Notes under the pieces: generated by a model
Told to the model about the DNA's origin: nothing
What the model saw: only the letters and a program-made list of their open reading frames with translations
Databases searched by the model: none
Assembly (NCBI GenBank): GCA_911728455.2
Contig: OU452234.1
Span: 10,205,531-10,269,530, forward strand
Length of the DNA stretch: 64,000 nt
Direction of reading: 5' to 3'
From: Marthasterias glacialis
Taxonomy: Eukaryota; Echinodermata; Asteroidea; Forcipulatida; Asteriidae
Shown: in pieces, positions 44,699 to 56,408 of the stretch
Position numbering within the stretch: the stretch's first letter is position 1
How the letters are laid out: the number at the start of each line of letters is the position of its first letter
Translations under genes and position numbers: made by a program

Positions 44699-46480
44699 TG
44701 GTCGAATCGTACGTTTCACCACGTGGGTAAAATCTGTATAGATATAAACAAAAACTAATCTGGAATTTTAATAATATACTAGTTTCAACTTCCCTGTGTT
44801 GCATATCCATGACGTACTTAGTGTCTAACTGCGCATACTCAGATTGAGCCCTTACCAAACACTAGTTTCTATTGACAAAACATTTTTTTTTCTCTGAAGT
44901 CTCGTAATAGCATCAGAGGAGTTCCTGAGAGCACTTAACGTCCCGGATTCTTCTGCATTTTAAATCCGGAATATCGTCCACAGCAACCTCTTGCACATCT
45001 TTGTAAACTAATGATAAGAATGTTTTACAAATAAAAGATCAGATTTGACCATAGGTAAATTAACTGTTTGTGTGTATCCGTAATTTCAGAACAGTGGTGT
45101 AACCCCCCCCCCCCCCCCCCCAGCTAAGAAACCTTGCCCCTTGCTCCCAATGAGATCGGGAAAAAGCACAACATGAATGGTTCGATACATTAAATAGCCT
45201 CCACAAGTTATGTTTCTGCCCCCCATGTCCCCCCCCCCTCTGTGAAAATGTCTGATTACTCAACTGTTTGATTACTCCATTGAGGCACGTATCAATGTCT
45301 TTGCGAGGTGCATCGTTGGTTTCTGGAAGAGTGCAAAGATTCCAAACTTTTAGGGTTCATGAAAAATTTCTTAAGAGGTGGTATAGATTAATCGGAGAAG
45401 CTCGTTCATGGACATTTACACCACCACCAAAGCTATGACCCTCGCACGCACGCGTTGACGCACACGCAAAGTGAATTCTCAATGCTGATTGGTTCATACG
45501 CGCGCTGACGCGCTGTTGTCATGTCGCATGCCATTGTCATGTCGCGCGCGGGCGCGTGCGGCGGCCATAGTTGCGGTGGTGTAAAACACCATGAACAAGC
45601 GCAGGCTCGGATTCGTGTAAACAAGTTTTCAGAAAGAGTACGTTCATTCAAAACATTCTATTTTATCGACTTTCACAGTGTTTCAGACAGAACTTTTCCC
45701 TTTGCAGGTTCATAGTAGTACATATTTTATAACTAATAGTTGTTTATATTGAGACTAATCATTTTAAATACAAATCCAACGTTTTGTCTTTAAAGCAGAA
45801 GGTAAGATATGTTTATGAATTAATATATGTTTACACAAAAGTGTAAAATTGTATTTTTTTAAGTTGTCTAACTTTGAAAGCCCAAAAACGAACAGCTTGA
45901 AGCTGGGCCAGTAAGTCATTAACTTGAACCGGACAAGTATGTACTTCACACGGTAGCTCACCCGGTTTGAGTACACCGGTTGAGATACCGGGGGGCGGTT
46001 TTTTTACCGGGGGAGAAAAGATCTAACGCCTTAGTGTACATTGTTAAAGACTGAATGTTCATTAATAGACCGTGTTATCGTTCTCTACCACCACTTGTCG
46101 CGTTCCTTGTGTGTGAATAACAATGAATAATATGACTTGAATCGCTACAAAATGCGACCAGACTCTTGAAGATCTCCGAGGCTCGGTTTGGCTACTCTGG
46201 TTGAAAGATAGAGAAAACAGCTGCACCGAGTAGTGCAGGGACTGCCCGTGGCTCAAATCATTTGAAATTGTAAACTTTATGGACATTGCTCTGTGCGGGA
46301 GCGGGGCTGGCCAACCCTTCACCCCCAACGTCCCTGAAGCAACTTTATACACCTCTCTTCCGAAGGATGCAAGCGTGTAAACGTTGGTACTGTGAAGCCT
46401 TTTTTCTGCACTTCAGAATTCTCCCAGTTTTTTTCTCTCTTGCGTAAAAGGGTTTTATTTTGAATATGCAGAACTTTTTT
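44699..46480. other. Spacer between divergent IL-17 copies B and C
   Basis: It contains a poly-C run (about 45,104-45,121) and one palindromic MITE (45,381-45,622). No exon is supported. From about 46,480 the sequence joins the C/D/E repeat unit. Confidence 0.5.
45381..45622. mobile_element. Palindromic GC-rich MITE, family of 3,730
   Basis: The left arm (GTATAGATTAATCGGAGAAG, GTTCATGGACATTTACACCA) pairs with the right arm (TGGTGTAAAACACCATGAAC, GGCTCGGATTCGTGTAAAC). The CpG-rich core contains CACGCGTTGACGCAC and GCGCGCTGACGCGC. Confidence 0.75.
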
Positions 46481-47403
46481 TTTCAATCGACCTTTTTGCG
46501 AACACAAACCCGGAACGGAATAGTGCCTGTAACTATAAACAAGACAGCTTGTAAACAAACCGATGACGTAGTACTGTTTCACTCCGATAACAGCAATACA
46601 CCCGAGTCTTCCGAAAGGAATTTGACCCCAACTAATGTTTGAACAACAAAAGCTAGCAATCTGGTGTGTAAGTGTAGGGTGTATGTTTTAAGTATGTTCA
46701 AACAGCCGTTGTTTGTGGGATACGGTAATCGACAGTGCTGTGTTATGAAAAGGAGGAAAACATTTGTTTACGTGGTTTTGATGTTCATTTAATAAGTATT
46801 GGTTTTCATTTGGAAAAGATTGTGATGACACCTTGGTGTTAATAACAGATGACTACAGTTAAGCTAATCTAATGGAACTTTTGAACAACAAAAACCTTCA
46901 ATTATTATTTTACCCTTTTGTGACGAACTCGAAAAAAGACCGGACCGAAAAATTCGTTTCCACCACATCATTTTGTTTTCTCTTCAATTGATACATGACA
47001 TACACATAACAGTTCCTTTAAACCAACATTGGACATTGGAAAACAGTCTTCAGAAATGTCTTCTTCTATAAGATGCTTATTAATCAAGGTTTGATTATTG
47101 ACTTTTCAAGCAGAGTCTGCGAATAGACCACGCCTTCTTTAATGACATCATGAATGCAAAACAGGGAACTGTGGACTTATATTGTTTTAAGTCGCCTGAT
47201 TGTTTTATCGAAAGTAAATAATGTAAAAGTCAAGCATTTTTCCCGCTTTGGCAAATCGTTTGTCTTGTTTTGATGTTTGCCAGTAAACAACACGGATTTT
47301 CAACACGGATTTCGGGGCATGAGTAATGGGAACCTGTAGAGAGACAATAATTCGTCATGGCTTATTTTCATGATTTTGGACTTCCCTGGTGGTAGACAAA
47401 AAG

Positions 47404-47412
47404 CATAAAATA
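47404..47412 (+). promoter_or_regulatory. TATA box of IL-17 copy C
   Basis: CATAAAATA lies 146 bp before the ATG, followed by CGTCAGTGCAACGTTGAACA, a block also found downstream of the D and E boxes. The CRE-like site further up reads TGACATCA, one change from the palindrome. Confidence 0.7.
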
Positions 47413-47557
47413 CGTCAGTGCAACGTTGAACACCACACTCAACTCGAATTCAACTGATTTGAAACCTAACTGGTCAAGTACCGATTCCAGGCAATCTGCA
47501 AGAATACTGTGAAGTGACAAGACAAATTGAGAGAAAAAATCTTCCAGCTGCAGCAAA

Positions 47558-48238
47558 ATGACATTTCAGTCGTCCTCGTGCTGCCAGATGATCTCCAGAT
47601 GTTCGCTCCTGGGGTTGGAGTCCCTCGTAACTCTGAGCGGGTTTGTCTTGCTCATTCTTGTCGTATCGTCACCGGCACTGGCCGGCCCACTGCCCGCTCC
47701 ATCCGACGAAGACCACGCAGCTCGAAACGGTATCTTGGCATCCGACTGTTCACAGACCGGACTCAACCAACATCTTAACACCGGGGAGCACTTCTACCCA
47801 AACAAGCCTGCCTTTGGGGTACTTCCATTCAACGAAACCATCCAACAACGGCAGGCAATTACCCCTGATGCCATGCCCTACCCTGACGTAGCAACTACGC
47901 CAACCTGTCCGGCCGAGCATGAGGTACATGAAGATTGGAGCACCAGTGAGGCAGCGACCTGCCCGTGGACCTACGTTGATGACCACGATGCAGACCGGTA
48001 CCCAAGCGTCATCGCCAGAGCTGTGTGTCGCTGCCGGGGTTGTCTAGATCCCTACACCGGCAAAGCATCTCCGGACTTGGAATGCAGAGAGGTGGTGTAC
48101 AATATGGGAGTGTTGAGGAAAAATGGCTGTGTAGGAGGCGTCTTGAAATATGACTTTGAGTGGTATGCAGTACCAGTAGCGTGCACCTGTATGCGAAAGG
48201 TTAGCTCTGCAATCCGACCCCCAGACATGTCAATCTAA
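47558..48238 (+). CDS. IL17-like: IL-17-like cytokine, array copy C
   Basis: This is a single-exon, 226-residue protein with the same layout as copy A: signal peptide to residue 42, proline-rich pro-domain with the N-E-T sequon, then the IL-17 core with CPW, RYP, CRCRGC, VLRKNGC and VPVACTC. Private changes are Thr2, AEHEV in place of AELEV, and TSEAAT in place of TSKAAT. It shares the signal-peptide variant LLILVVSS and Asp51 with copy B, unlike MLMLAVSS and Glu51 in A, D and E. The tail is PPDMSI. It is the first plus-strand gene of the tandem units and divergent to copy B. A polyadenylation signal is probable at about 48,752. Confidence 0.93.
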   Translation: MTFQSSSCCQMISRCSLLGLESLVTLSGFVLLILVVSSPALAGPLPAPSDEDHAARNGILASDCSQTGLNQHLNTGEHFYPNKPAFGVLPFNETIQQRQAITPDAMPYPDVATTPTCPAEHEVHEDWSTSEAATCPWTYVDDHDADRYPSVIARAVCRCRGCLDPYTGKASPDLECREVVYNMGVLRKNGCVGGVLKYDFEWYAVPVACTCMRKVSSAIRPPDMSI

Positions 48239-50079
48239 TAACTTTAGTTAATTGCTTGAATGCAAAGGTACATAGATTTTGTGGTAGAAAGGAATTTCTT
48301 TCTCGAGTCATGTATTGTTTTAAACTTTTAAGTATTTTTTTCAGTATATAATTTATGTATATCTCGTATAAGTTTATGTAGTATTTATGTTTTCAGACAT
48401 TTTTAAATATATTTTTGGAAACTTAAAAAGGTTGAGATATTTATGTTGCAAATAGTTTGATTTCGTTCAAACAAAACTTTATTTAATACATATTTTTTGA
48501 AATACAGTTTCTATTTATTGGCCCACATTCTCGTGGCGCCGGCTTTTTGTATAGACTAAAAATGCGGCATTGTTGAAGAACTAAACTTTATTCTTATTTT
48601 AAAATTTTGAGTTTTTGTATTGGAAACAAAACGGTTGCAAATGAAATTAATGAACATCTCTTCATAAGGGATATAATTATGTATTTCGACAGCCATAAGT
48701 TACATGTGTTGGTGTATCACCATTAAATATGTAAATCCTATGGATTGCAAAATAAAAATATTACACAGACATTAGAACTGCACAATGGTTTGACCATCTT
48801 ATTTGATTCTTTGTGTGTGGCTTCTTTTCATTTTTTGTTTTTTTATTCAAATTATTAACACCAAATCGAAGCGGAAATGATTCACAGCAACGCCTCTTGT
48901 TTTATAGACCTTTCTTTTGCAAGCCACAGCCGCGAGCGTTGCCAATAAAAAATACATAGTTCATTATTTGACCAATAATATCAATACCCATAATAACAAC
49001 AAATCAAATTTACTGAAATTTAAAAAGAAAAATTCACGCACAAAAAGGTAGTTTTTCTTTTACTAAAAAGGGCAATTTGTTACCGAGCCAGTTCATAATA
49101 TTTTTGATACTCAAGGCCTTCCATACAAAATGGTGGTCAATGTTTGCAAACAAAAGGAAAGTATATGTACTGAAAAAAAATCAACATCGGTGTTGTCATT
49201 GTATATAGTCAACTTGACAAAATGGTGGCACTATGATGAAGATCTGTGCAACCTCGTTTCCATGGATGTGTCGTACAGTCGAGCCATGTGTATTTTTTTC
49301 AGCATGAATTTGCAGACAACTCCTTTGTACACAAATGTTTTGACTGCCGTCTGGTGTGGATGGCCTCGGGTGTCACAAAGTAAATAATGGGGTGGCCAAA
49401 AATGTTGCACTATATAATAAAACGTTCAGTCTATTTTGCGGAGGATTTGTATTCATTTTGTATTTGGTAGCACAGTTGATTTGATATGTGTTACGGGCAA
49501 TTTAATTTGTTAGCACGTTTGTGTCGAAAAAATAAATCGATGCATTTCTTTGCAAATCTTGAGGCTATGGCGTCGTAAAAGAAATATCATAATCCGTGGA
49601 TTTGTTTAAGAGACGAGGGCACGTTGGAATAGCTTACCCGACGTGTCCCCAGTTATTAAGTCACACCAGTGACCCTCAACAAGGACTGAACAAACGACCA
49701 AGGCCCTCTCGTGGGAGTTGTGAGTGTGGGACAGTTGAAATGTCGTATGTCATTGTTCAACCATTACTAATTTTCACCAAAATTTTAACAGAAAAAAATC
49801 TTGAGAAGAAGTTACTTTTTACATTGATTTTGTTTTTTGGAAATTGAGTGACTACGACAACGTCGCTATTGGCCTTTTGTGTGAACACAAACCCGGATCG
49901 GAATAGTGCCTGTACCGTAAACATGACAGCTTGTAAACAAACCGATGACGTAGTATTGTTTAATCTGATAACAGAAATCCACCACTCGAGTCTTCTTAAC
50001 GGAAACTGACCCAATTTATATTTGCACAACAGAAGCTTAATAATTGTAGATTGTATGTTTTAGTTCATGCATCCAAAGC

Positions 50080-50081
<2 letters not shown>

Positions 50082-50122
<41 letters not shown>
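50082..50122 (+). repeat. Poly-T tract in the C-D intergenic unit
   Basis: Forty-one T in a row. The equivalent positions in later units carry about 36 T (55,609-55,644) and 35 T (61,528-61,562), with different immediate flanks (CGGG / GCGGG), so the tract varies between units. Confidence 0.9.
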
Positions 50123-50123
<1 letters not shown>

Positions 50124-50595
50124 ATATGGTAATCAACAGTGCTGTGCGATGAAAAGGGTAAATAACTATTTTACTTGTATGATTTTACTCAATGATGTTG
50201 ATTTAGAAAGTATTGGTCTTTAATGAAAAGATAGAATGACACATTGGGGTTGGGTGAATGGAAGGCTGTATATTGAACCCGAAAGAAGGGCGTAAGGAAA
50301 ATGTTAGCTGTGAAAGGGCGTTAAGCAATTATGTGAAAAATTGTGTTCCAATAAAACTAAGCGCGAAAGTTTGTTTGGTTGTTGTTGTTGTTGTTTGGTT
50401 TTTTTTCTCTCCCCTCTCTCCCCCTCTCAAGTAGGTTAAGACCCTGTGCTGCCATGTGTATCATATGATACGGTATAATTTAAACTCTTTTCCAAATGTT
50501 AAAAACTTTTGCAATTACTGCCTGTTGTATCGTATTCGATACACCGTGTAGCCCCCTCTTGCGGCTGCTTTCGAAAAACTTTGCATCCTAAGTCA

Positions 50596-50925
50596 TCTAG
50601 ACTGGTTCCCAGTCCCTACATCGTTTTCGTTCTGACTGTACTTATAATACAGTCGGAACGAAAATAATAACAATAGTAATAATAGCAATATCTAGTTCTT
50701 ATATAGCATATTTCACAATAACGTCTCAATGCGCTTTACATTGGTGCCCTGGTCATTGGGCCAATAACATTCCTGTAATCTTTCTCAGCTCCCTGGGGAG
50801 TATACAGCCCTGAGCTGCCGTGGCGCTCCGGAGGCTTTTTCAAACACAATATCAACCTCTGCCCCTCGCAGGTACCCATTTAAACCCCTGGGTGAAAAGG
50901 ATGTAGGGACCGGGAACCAGTCATC
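50596..50925. mobile_element. MITE with GACTGGTTCCC-GTCCCTACATC ends
   Basis: The left end CTAGACTGGTTCCCAGTCCC is inverted at the right as GGGACCGGGAACCAGTCATC. An internal hairpin, TTTTCGTTCTGACTGTA pairing with TACAGTCGGAACGAAAA, starts at about 50,627. The body carries CAGCTCCCTGGGGAGTATAC. Copies lie at 56,526-56,856 and 62,442-62,770, inherited with the units. Confidence 0.75.
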
Positions 50926-51511
50926 AAGCATGGTTTTCCAAAATGGCGGTAGAGACTGGCTTTGCACTTCACGTTTGAGGCTCCAAAAGAGATATTATTT
51001 CGCATTGAAGGTAGGTACCTATACACATTTTGTTTTATTTGTTGGTTAGAATGTTATCTAAAGACTATATTGGCCCATTATGTAGTTGCTTCTGGCAGTA
51101 ATTTTTCTAAATATTCGCATTTGAAAATAGCGTATCTGATCTGATACATCTAGCATGTTGTGTATCATGGCATGTGAATTCATGTGTATACAATTGTTAT
51201 GTGTTCCTGTATGTTTTTCACAGGTTGTCATGGTTGCACCGGTGGTGTAAGTTATAACTGTAACTATAAGGAATAACAACCATTCCAAGGGTTTTAAGAA
51301 TCTTCAATATACTTCTTATGATGTTTTTGTATGTTTAATTTTTAGCATATAAATAGGACTAAGAACTTATACACAGTTAGGCCTATTGGACTATAATTCA
51401 AAAAAATTCTGTATTTTTTTCATTTAGTTAGTGTTTTTAATAAATTTTGATTAGTTAACTGAGGAAACATTTATTTTGTTTTTGTATTTGTTTAATTTTT
51501 GTTTCTTTCAG

Positions 51512-51748
51512 GATCACCTCGTTGCTATATTATTCACGGGAAGGCTATTGAGACTTCAATTTTACCTGCTTTATAATTTCATAATTTGTCCAAACGTGCC
51601 AGTAAAAATTACCTTGGAGGATTTTCCTGCTTACCTTGACAATGGCGACCAAAGTGATGTTGACATGCTATCATCAGAAAGTGATGATGATGACGATTTC
51701 TCTCTGCCTATAGTGGCAGAGTGCTGTTTTCTGGCATATCATAAGTAA
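51512..51748 (+). pseudogene. Exon-like acidic ORF, unit 2 copy
   Basis: A strong acceptor (TTTTTGTTTCTTTCAG) precedes GATCACC. The frame reads DHLVAILFTGRLLRLQF, then VPVKITLEDFPAYLDNGDQS, then an acidic SESDDDDDF. A good donor (GAAG-GTAGGT after 51,010) 500 bp upstream could supply a preceding exon (RLRLQKRYYFALK frame). A second frame across the same junction (FEAPKEILFRIE, then RCYIIHGKAIETSILPAL and a stop) is also open. Which frame, if either, is real is unresolved. Counterparts are at 57,443 and 63,358. Acidic N-terminal stretches occur in piggyBac-derived transposases, but no transposase core was seen. Confidence 0.3.
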
Positions 51749-52674
51749 CATTGACTTTATGCATGTTCTGGTTTAGTTGTCAACAAAATGGCATTAAACT
51801 AGATTATTAGGCCCTATTGAGAACGTTTGAAGATAAATAATTTGAATATTCACAACATGGTTCCCTGACTCTATACAGATTCCCTTTGGGGATTAGGAGG
51901 TGGTGTGGGGGTGAACACCCTAGAGTTAAGAGAAACAAGTTTTACAAATAGGAATGACTAACTTAAATGTTGGTTGGCTAAAAAGGGACAAAAAATGAAC
52001 CAATGACACAGGTGTTTTTTTTATGTATACCGTAAGAATTTTGACCCAACTGCTCATTGTATCATATAATGATACAGAGCCTATTTCCAGTTGGATGCCT
52101 GAAATGTCAATTTGACGTGTTTTTTTTAATATAATATAAGGATCCATTTGAGGTCATTTTGACCACCTTTTATATTTTTCATATGAGTTATTCTACCTTT
52201 GGGCTGTACAGGGTTTTTAAAATCAACATGGGAATTGGAAACCATGGCTTTGGGGGGTAATTCTAGCAACAATACTGCAAACAGTTTATTTGCCCGGAAC
52301 CATTTAATTGCTTACGTGCATCTGCAATCAAGCTAATCCAATCCAACATTTGAACACTGTCAACACATCCCCAACAATAACCTTTCATTATTTTGTTTTA
52401 CTTATTGTGCCGAACTCGAAGGAAGACCGAACCGTTCCCACCTGATCAGTTCGTTTTCTCTTCAAATTGATGACCTACACATTTCAGTTCCTTTAACCAT
52501 TAGTGGACATTGGCAAACAGTCTTCAAAAATGTCTTCTAATAAGTAGTCCTTTTAAAAATGTACGCCAACTTAATATTATAACGGTCTGATAAAATCTGC
52601 AATCTCTATTAATTATTCAAAGGTTTGATTTTTGACTTTTCAAACAGCCTTTGAATAGACCACGCCTCCTTTAA

Positions 52675-52682
52675 TGACGTCA
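52675..52682 (+). promoter_or_regulatory. CRE/ATF palindrome upstream of copy D
   Basis: A perfect TGACGTCA follows GACCACGCCTCCTTTAA. Copy E has TGATGTCA and copy C TGACATCA at the aligned position, while copy A keeps the perfect site. Confidence 0.45.
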
Positions 52683-52848
52683 CGAAGGCAAAACAGGGAA
52701 CTGCAGGCTTATATTGTTTTAACCCGCTAATTAAACTTACCGAGAGTAAATAATGTAAAAGTCAAGCATTTTTCCCGCTTTGGCAAATCGTTTTTCTTTT
52801 TATGTTGTTTGACAGTAAACAACACGGATTTCGACTGGGGCAGCAATA

Positions 52849-52858
52849 GGGACCTCCC
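52849..52858 (+). promoter_or_regulatory. kB-like site upstream of copy D
   Basis: GGGACCTCCC fits the Rel/NF-kB consensus GGGRNNYYCC and lies about 80 bp upstream of the TATA box. It is conserved in copy E (58,772-58,781) but broken in A (GGGACCTGAA) and C (GGGAACCTGT). NF-kB control of IL-17 genes would be plausible; here it is motif-level evidence only. Confidence 0.4.
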
Positions 52859-52930
52859 TGTAGAGAGACAATCATTTGTCATGGTCTATTTTCATAATTT
52901 CGGACTTCCCTCTGGCGGTTGACAAAAAGC

Positions 52931-52938
52931 ATAAAATA
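52931..52938 (+). promoter_or_regulatory. TATA box of IL-17 copy D
   Basis: ATAAAATA (with a preceding C) lies 147 bp before the ATG, as in A and C, followed by ACAGTCAGTGCAACGTTGAA. Confidence 0.7.
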
Positions 52939-53084
52939 ACAGTCAGTGCAACGTTGAACACCACACTCAACTCGAATTCAACTGATTTGAAACCTAACTG
53001 GTCAAGTACCGATTCCAGTCAACCTGCAAGAACACTGTGAAGTGATCAGACAAATTGACAGAAGAAATCTTCCAGCTGCAGAAA

Positions 53085-53765
53085 ATGGCCTTTCAGTCGT
53101 CCTCGTGCTGCCAGATGATCTCCAGATGTTCGCTCCTGGGGTTGCAGTCCCTCCTAACTCTGAGCGGGTTTGTCATGCTCATGCTTGCCGTATCGTCACC
53201 GGCACTGGCCGGCCCACTGCCCGCTCCATCCGAGGAAGACCACGCAGCTCGAAACGGTATCTTGGCATCCGACTGTTCACAGACTGGACTCAACCAACAT
53301 CTTAACACCGGGGAGCACTTCTACCCAAACAAGCCTGCCTTTGGGGTACTTCCATTCAACGAAACCATCCAACAACGGCAGGCAATTACCCCTGATGCCA
53401 TGCCCTACCCTGACGTAGCAACTACGCCAACCTGTCCGGCCGAGCTTGAGGTACATGAAGATTGGAGCACCAGTAAGGCAGCGACCTGCCCATGGACCTA
53501 CGTTGATGACCACGATGCAGACCGGTACCCAAGCGTCATCGCCAGAGCTGTGTGTCGCTGCCGGGGTTGTCTAGATCCCTACACTGGCAAAGCATCTCCG
53601 GACTTGGAATGCAGAGAGGTGGTGTACAATATGGGAGTGTTGAGGAAAAATGGCTGTGTAGGAGGCGTCTTGAAATATGACTTTGAGTGGTATGCAGTAC
53701 CAGTAGCGTGCACCTGTATGCGAAAGGTTAGCTCTGCTATCCGACCCCCAGACATGTTAATCTAA
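53085..53765 (+). CDS. IL17-like: IL-17-like cytokine, array copy D
   Basis: This is a single-exon, 226-residue protein, differing from copy A only in the signal peptide (Met11, Leu24) and the tail (PPDMLI). The domain layout is as in copy A, with all eight core cysteines present. Silent sites also match A (CCA in CPW, ACT in YTG, GCT near the tail). The longer frame starting at 53,055 uses a non-ATG codon, so the ATG at 53,085 is taken. It has a TATA box, a kB-like site and a perfect CRE upstream, the fullest promoter of the five. The 3' flank is almost identical to that of E. Confidence 0.93.
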   Translation: MAFQSSSCCQMISRCSLLGLQSLLTLSGFVMLMLAVSSPALAGPLPAPSEEDHAARNGILASDCSQTGLNQHLNTGEHFYPNKPAFGVLPFNETIQQRQAITPDAMPYPDVATTPTCPAELEVHEDWSTSKAATCPWTYVDDHDADRYPSVIARAVCRCRGCLDPYTGKASPDLECREVVYNMGVLRKNGCVGGVLKYDFEWYAVPVACTCMRKVSSAIRPPDMLI

Positions 53766-55606
53766 TAACTCTAGTTAATTGCTTGAATGCAAAAGTACAT
53801 ATATATTTTGTGGTGGAAAGGAATTTCTTTCTCGAGTAATGTATTGTTTTAAACTTTTAAGTATCTTTTTATATAATTATATATAATTTATGTATATCTC
53901 TCGCGTATAAGTTTATGTAGTATTTATGTTTTCAGACATTTTTAAATATATTTTTGGAAACTTAAAAAGGTTGAGATATTTATGTTGCAAATAGTTTGAT
54001 TTCGTTCAAACAAAACTTTATTTAATACATATTTTTTGAAATACAGTTTCTATTTATTGGCCCACATTCTCGTGGCGCCGGCTTTTTGTATAGACTAAAA
54101 ATGCGAATTTGTTGAAGAACTAAACTTTGTTCTGATTTTAAAACTTTCAGTTTATGTATTAGAAACAAAACGGTTGCAAATGAAATTAATGAACATCTCT
54201 TCATAAGGGATATATGTATTTCGACAGCCATAAGTTACATGGGTTGGTGTATCACCATTAAATATGTAAATCCTATGGATTGCAAAATAAAAATGTTACA
54301 CAGACATTAGAACTGCACAATGGTTTGGCCATCTTATTTGACTCTTTGTGTATGGTTTATTTTCATTTTTTGTTTTCTTCAAATTATTAACACCAAATCG
54401 AAGCGGAAATGATTCATAGCAACGCCCCTTGTTTTATAGACCTTTCTTTTGCAAGCCACAGCCGCGAGCGTTGCCAATAAAAAAATACATAGTTTATTAT
54501 TTGACCAATAATATCAATACCCATAATAACAACAATTCAAATTTATCCAAATTGAAAAAGAAAATGCACGTACAAAAAGTTAGTTTTTCTTTTACTAAAA
54601 AGTGCAATTTGTTACCGAGCCAGTTCATAATATTTTTGATACTCAAGGCCTTCCATACAAAATGGTGGTCAATGTTTGCAAACAAAAGAAAAATATATGT
54701 ACTGAAAAAATCAACATCGGTGATGTCATTGTATACAGTCAACTTGACAAAATGGTGGCACTATGATAAAGATCTGTGCAACCTCGTTTCCATGGATGTG
54801 CCGTACAGTCGAGCCACGTATTTTTTTCAGCATGAATTTGCAGACAACTCCTTTGTACACACATGTTTTGACCGCCGTCTGGTGTGGATGGCCTCAGGTG
54901 TCACAAAATAAATAACGGGGTGGCCAAAAATGTTGCACTTTATAATAAAACGTTCAGTCTTTTTTGCGGAGGATTTGTGTTCATTTTTTGTATTTGGTAG
55001 CACAGTTGATTTGATATGTGTTACGGGCAATTTAATTTGTTAGCATTTTTGTGTCGAAAAAATGAATCGATGCATTTCTTTGCAAAACTTGCGGCTATGA
55101 CGTCGTAAAAGAAAGATCACAATCCGTGGATTTGTTTAAGAGACGAGGGCACGTTGGAATAGCTTACCCGACGTGACCCCAGTTATTAAGTCACACCAGT
55201 GACACTCAACAAGGGCTGAACAAACGACCAAGGCCCTCTCGAGGGAGTTGTGAGTGTGGGACAGTTGAAATGTCGTATGTCATTGTTCAACCATTACTAA
55301 TTTTTCACCAAAATTTTTACAGAAAAAAAATCTTGAGCAGAAGTTACTTTTTACATTGATTTTATTTTTTTGGAAATTGAGGTACTACGACAACGTCCTT
55401 ATTGGCCTTTTTGTGAACACGAACCCGCATCGGAATAGTGCCTATACCATAAACACGACAGCTTGTAAACAAACCGATGACGTGGTATCGTTTAATCTGA
55501 TAACAGAAATCCACCACTCGAGTCTTGTTAGAGGAAACTGACCCAATTTATATTTGAACAACAGAAGCTTAAATTGTAGATTGTATGTTTTAGTTCATGC
55601 ATCCCG

Positions 55607-55646
<40 letters not shown>

Positions 55647-56007
55647 GGGATGTGGTAATCAACAGTGCTGTGCGATGAAAAGGGTAAATAATTATTTTAC
55701 TTGTATGATTTTACTCAATGATGTTGATTTAGAAAGTATTGGTCTTTTAATGAAAAGATAGGATGACACATTGGGGTTGGGTGAATAGAAGGCTGTATAA
55801 TGAACCCGAAAGAAGGGCGTAACGAAAATGTTACCTGTGAAAGGGCGTTAAGCAATTATGTGAAAAATTGTGTTCCAATAAAACTAAGCGCGAAAGTTTG
55901 TTTGATTGTTGTTGTTTAATCTTCTTCTTTTTTTCTCTCCCCCACTCTTCCCCTCTCAAGTAGGTTAAGACCCTGTACTGCCATGTGTATCATATGATAC
56001 GGTATAA

Positions 56008-56408
56008 TTTAAAGGCAAAGTATACCTTTGGTTTTTGGAACCGTACATTTGCCTTAATGCTATTATTATAATTGTAGATATATGCCATAAAACTAAACTG
56101 TGAAAACTTCAGTTCAAAAAGTGGCAGCGTTTTTGAGATATCACTAAAAATCTGGAGCGGTTGTGTTCACGCAGAAGAAGTATCCGTCATTGGAATACAC
56201 ATTCTGAGAAGCGTTACGGCCATAACGCTTCTCAGATTCAAATTTTTGGGGGATAAAAAGTGACGTGTTTTTCCATAACTGCAGTACTTCGAAGTGAAAC
56301 GTTTCTCAAATTGCATTAGTATACTATCCAAAGCTGCTGTACTTCTTTCCAAGTGAGTTTTTATTGCCATAAATTTCCAGAGTCATTACCAAACGTATAC
56401 AGACGCCC
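56008..56408. mobile_element. 400-bp MITE inserted at TTTAAA, unit after D
   Basis: The equivalent place after copy C reads GGTATAATTTAAACTCTTTT uninterrupted (50,471-50,490). Here the TTTAAA is duplicated around an insertion whose ends are imperfect inverted repeats: AAAGGCAAAGTATACCTTTG on the left and, reverse-complemented, AAAGGGCGTCTGTATACGTT on the right. This is a clean empty-site/filled-site pair. The same insertion is present after copy E. Confidence 0.88.

Larger units (their letters stand above)
50246..52330 (+). mobile_element. 2.1-kb segment present in units 2-4 but absent upstream of copy C
   Basis: Sequence upstream of copy C (46,501-46,838) aligns to 49,884-50,246, then jumps (46,855 onward) to about 52,327 onward. 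The intervening 2.1 kb is therefore an insertion in the ancestor of the later units or a deletion from the first. It includes a 330-bp MITE (50,596-50,925) and a conserved exon-like ORF at 51,512. I could not identify clear terminal repeats for the whole segment. Counterparts lie at about 55,790-58,245 and 61,710-64,000. Confidence 0.65.

Noticed and set aside
54429..54911. 160-codon ORF, identical after copies D and E
   Set aside because: Identity reflects the recent unit duplication; the frame is broken after copy C, composition is low-complexity and there is no domain.
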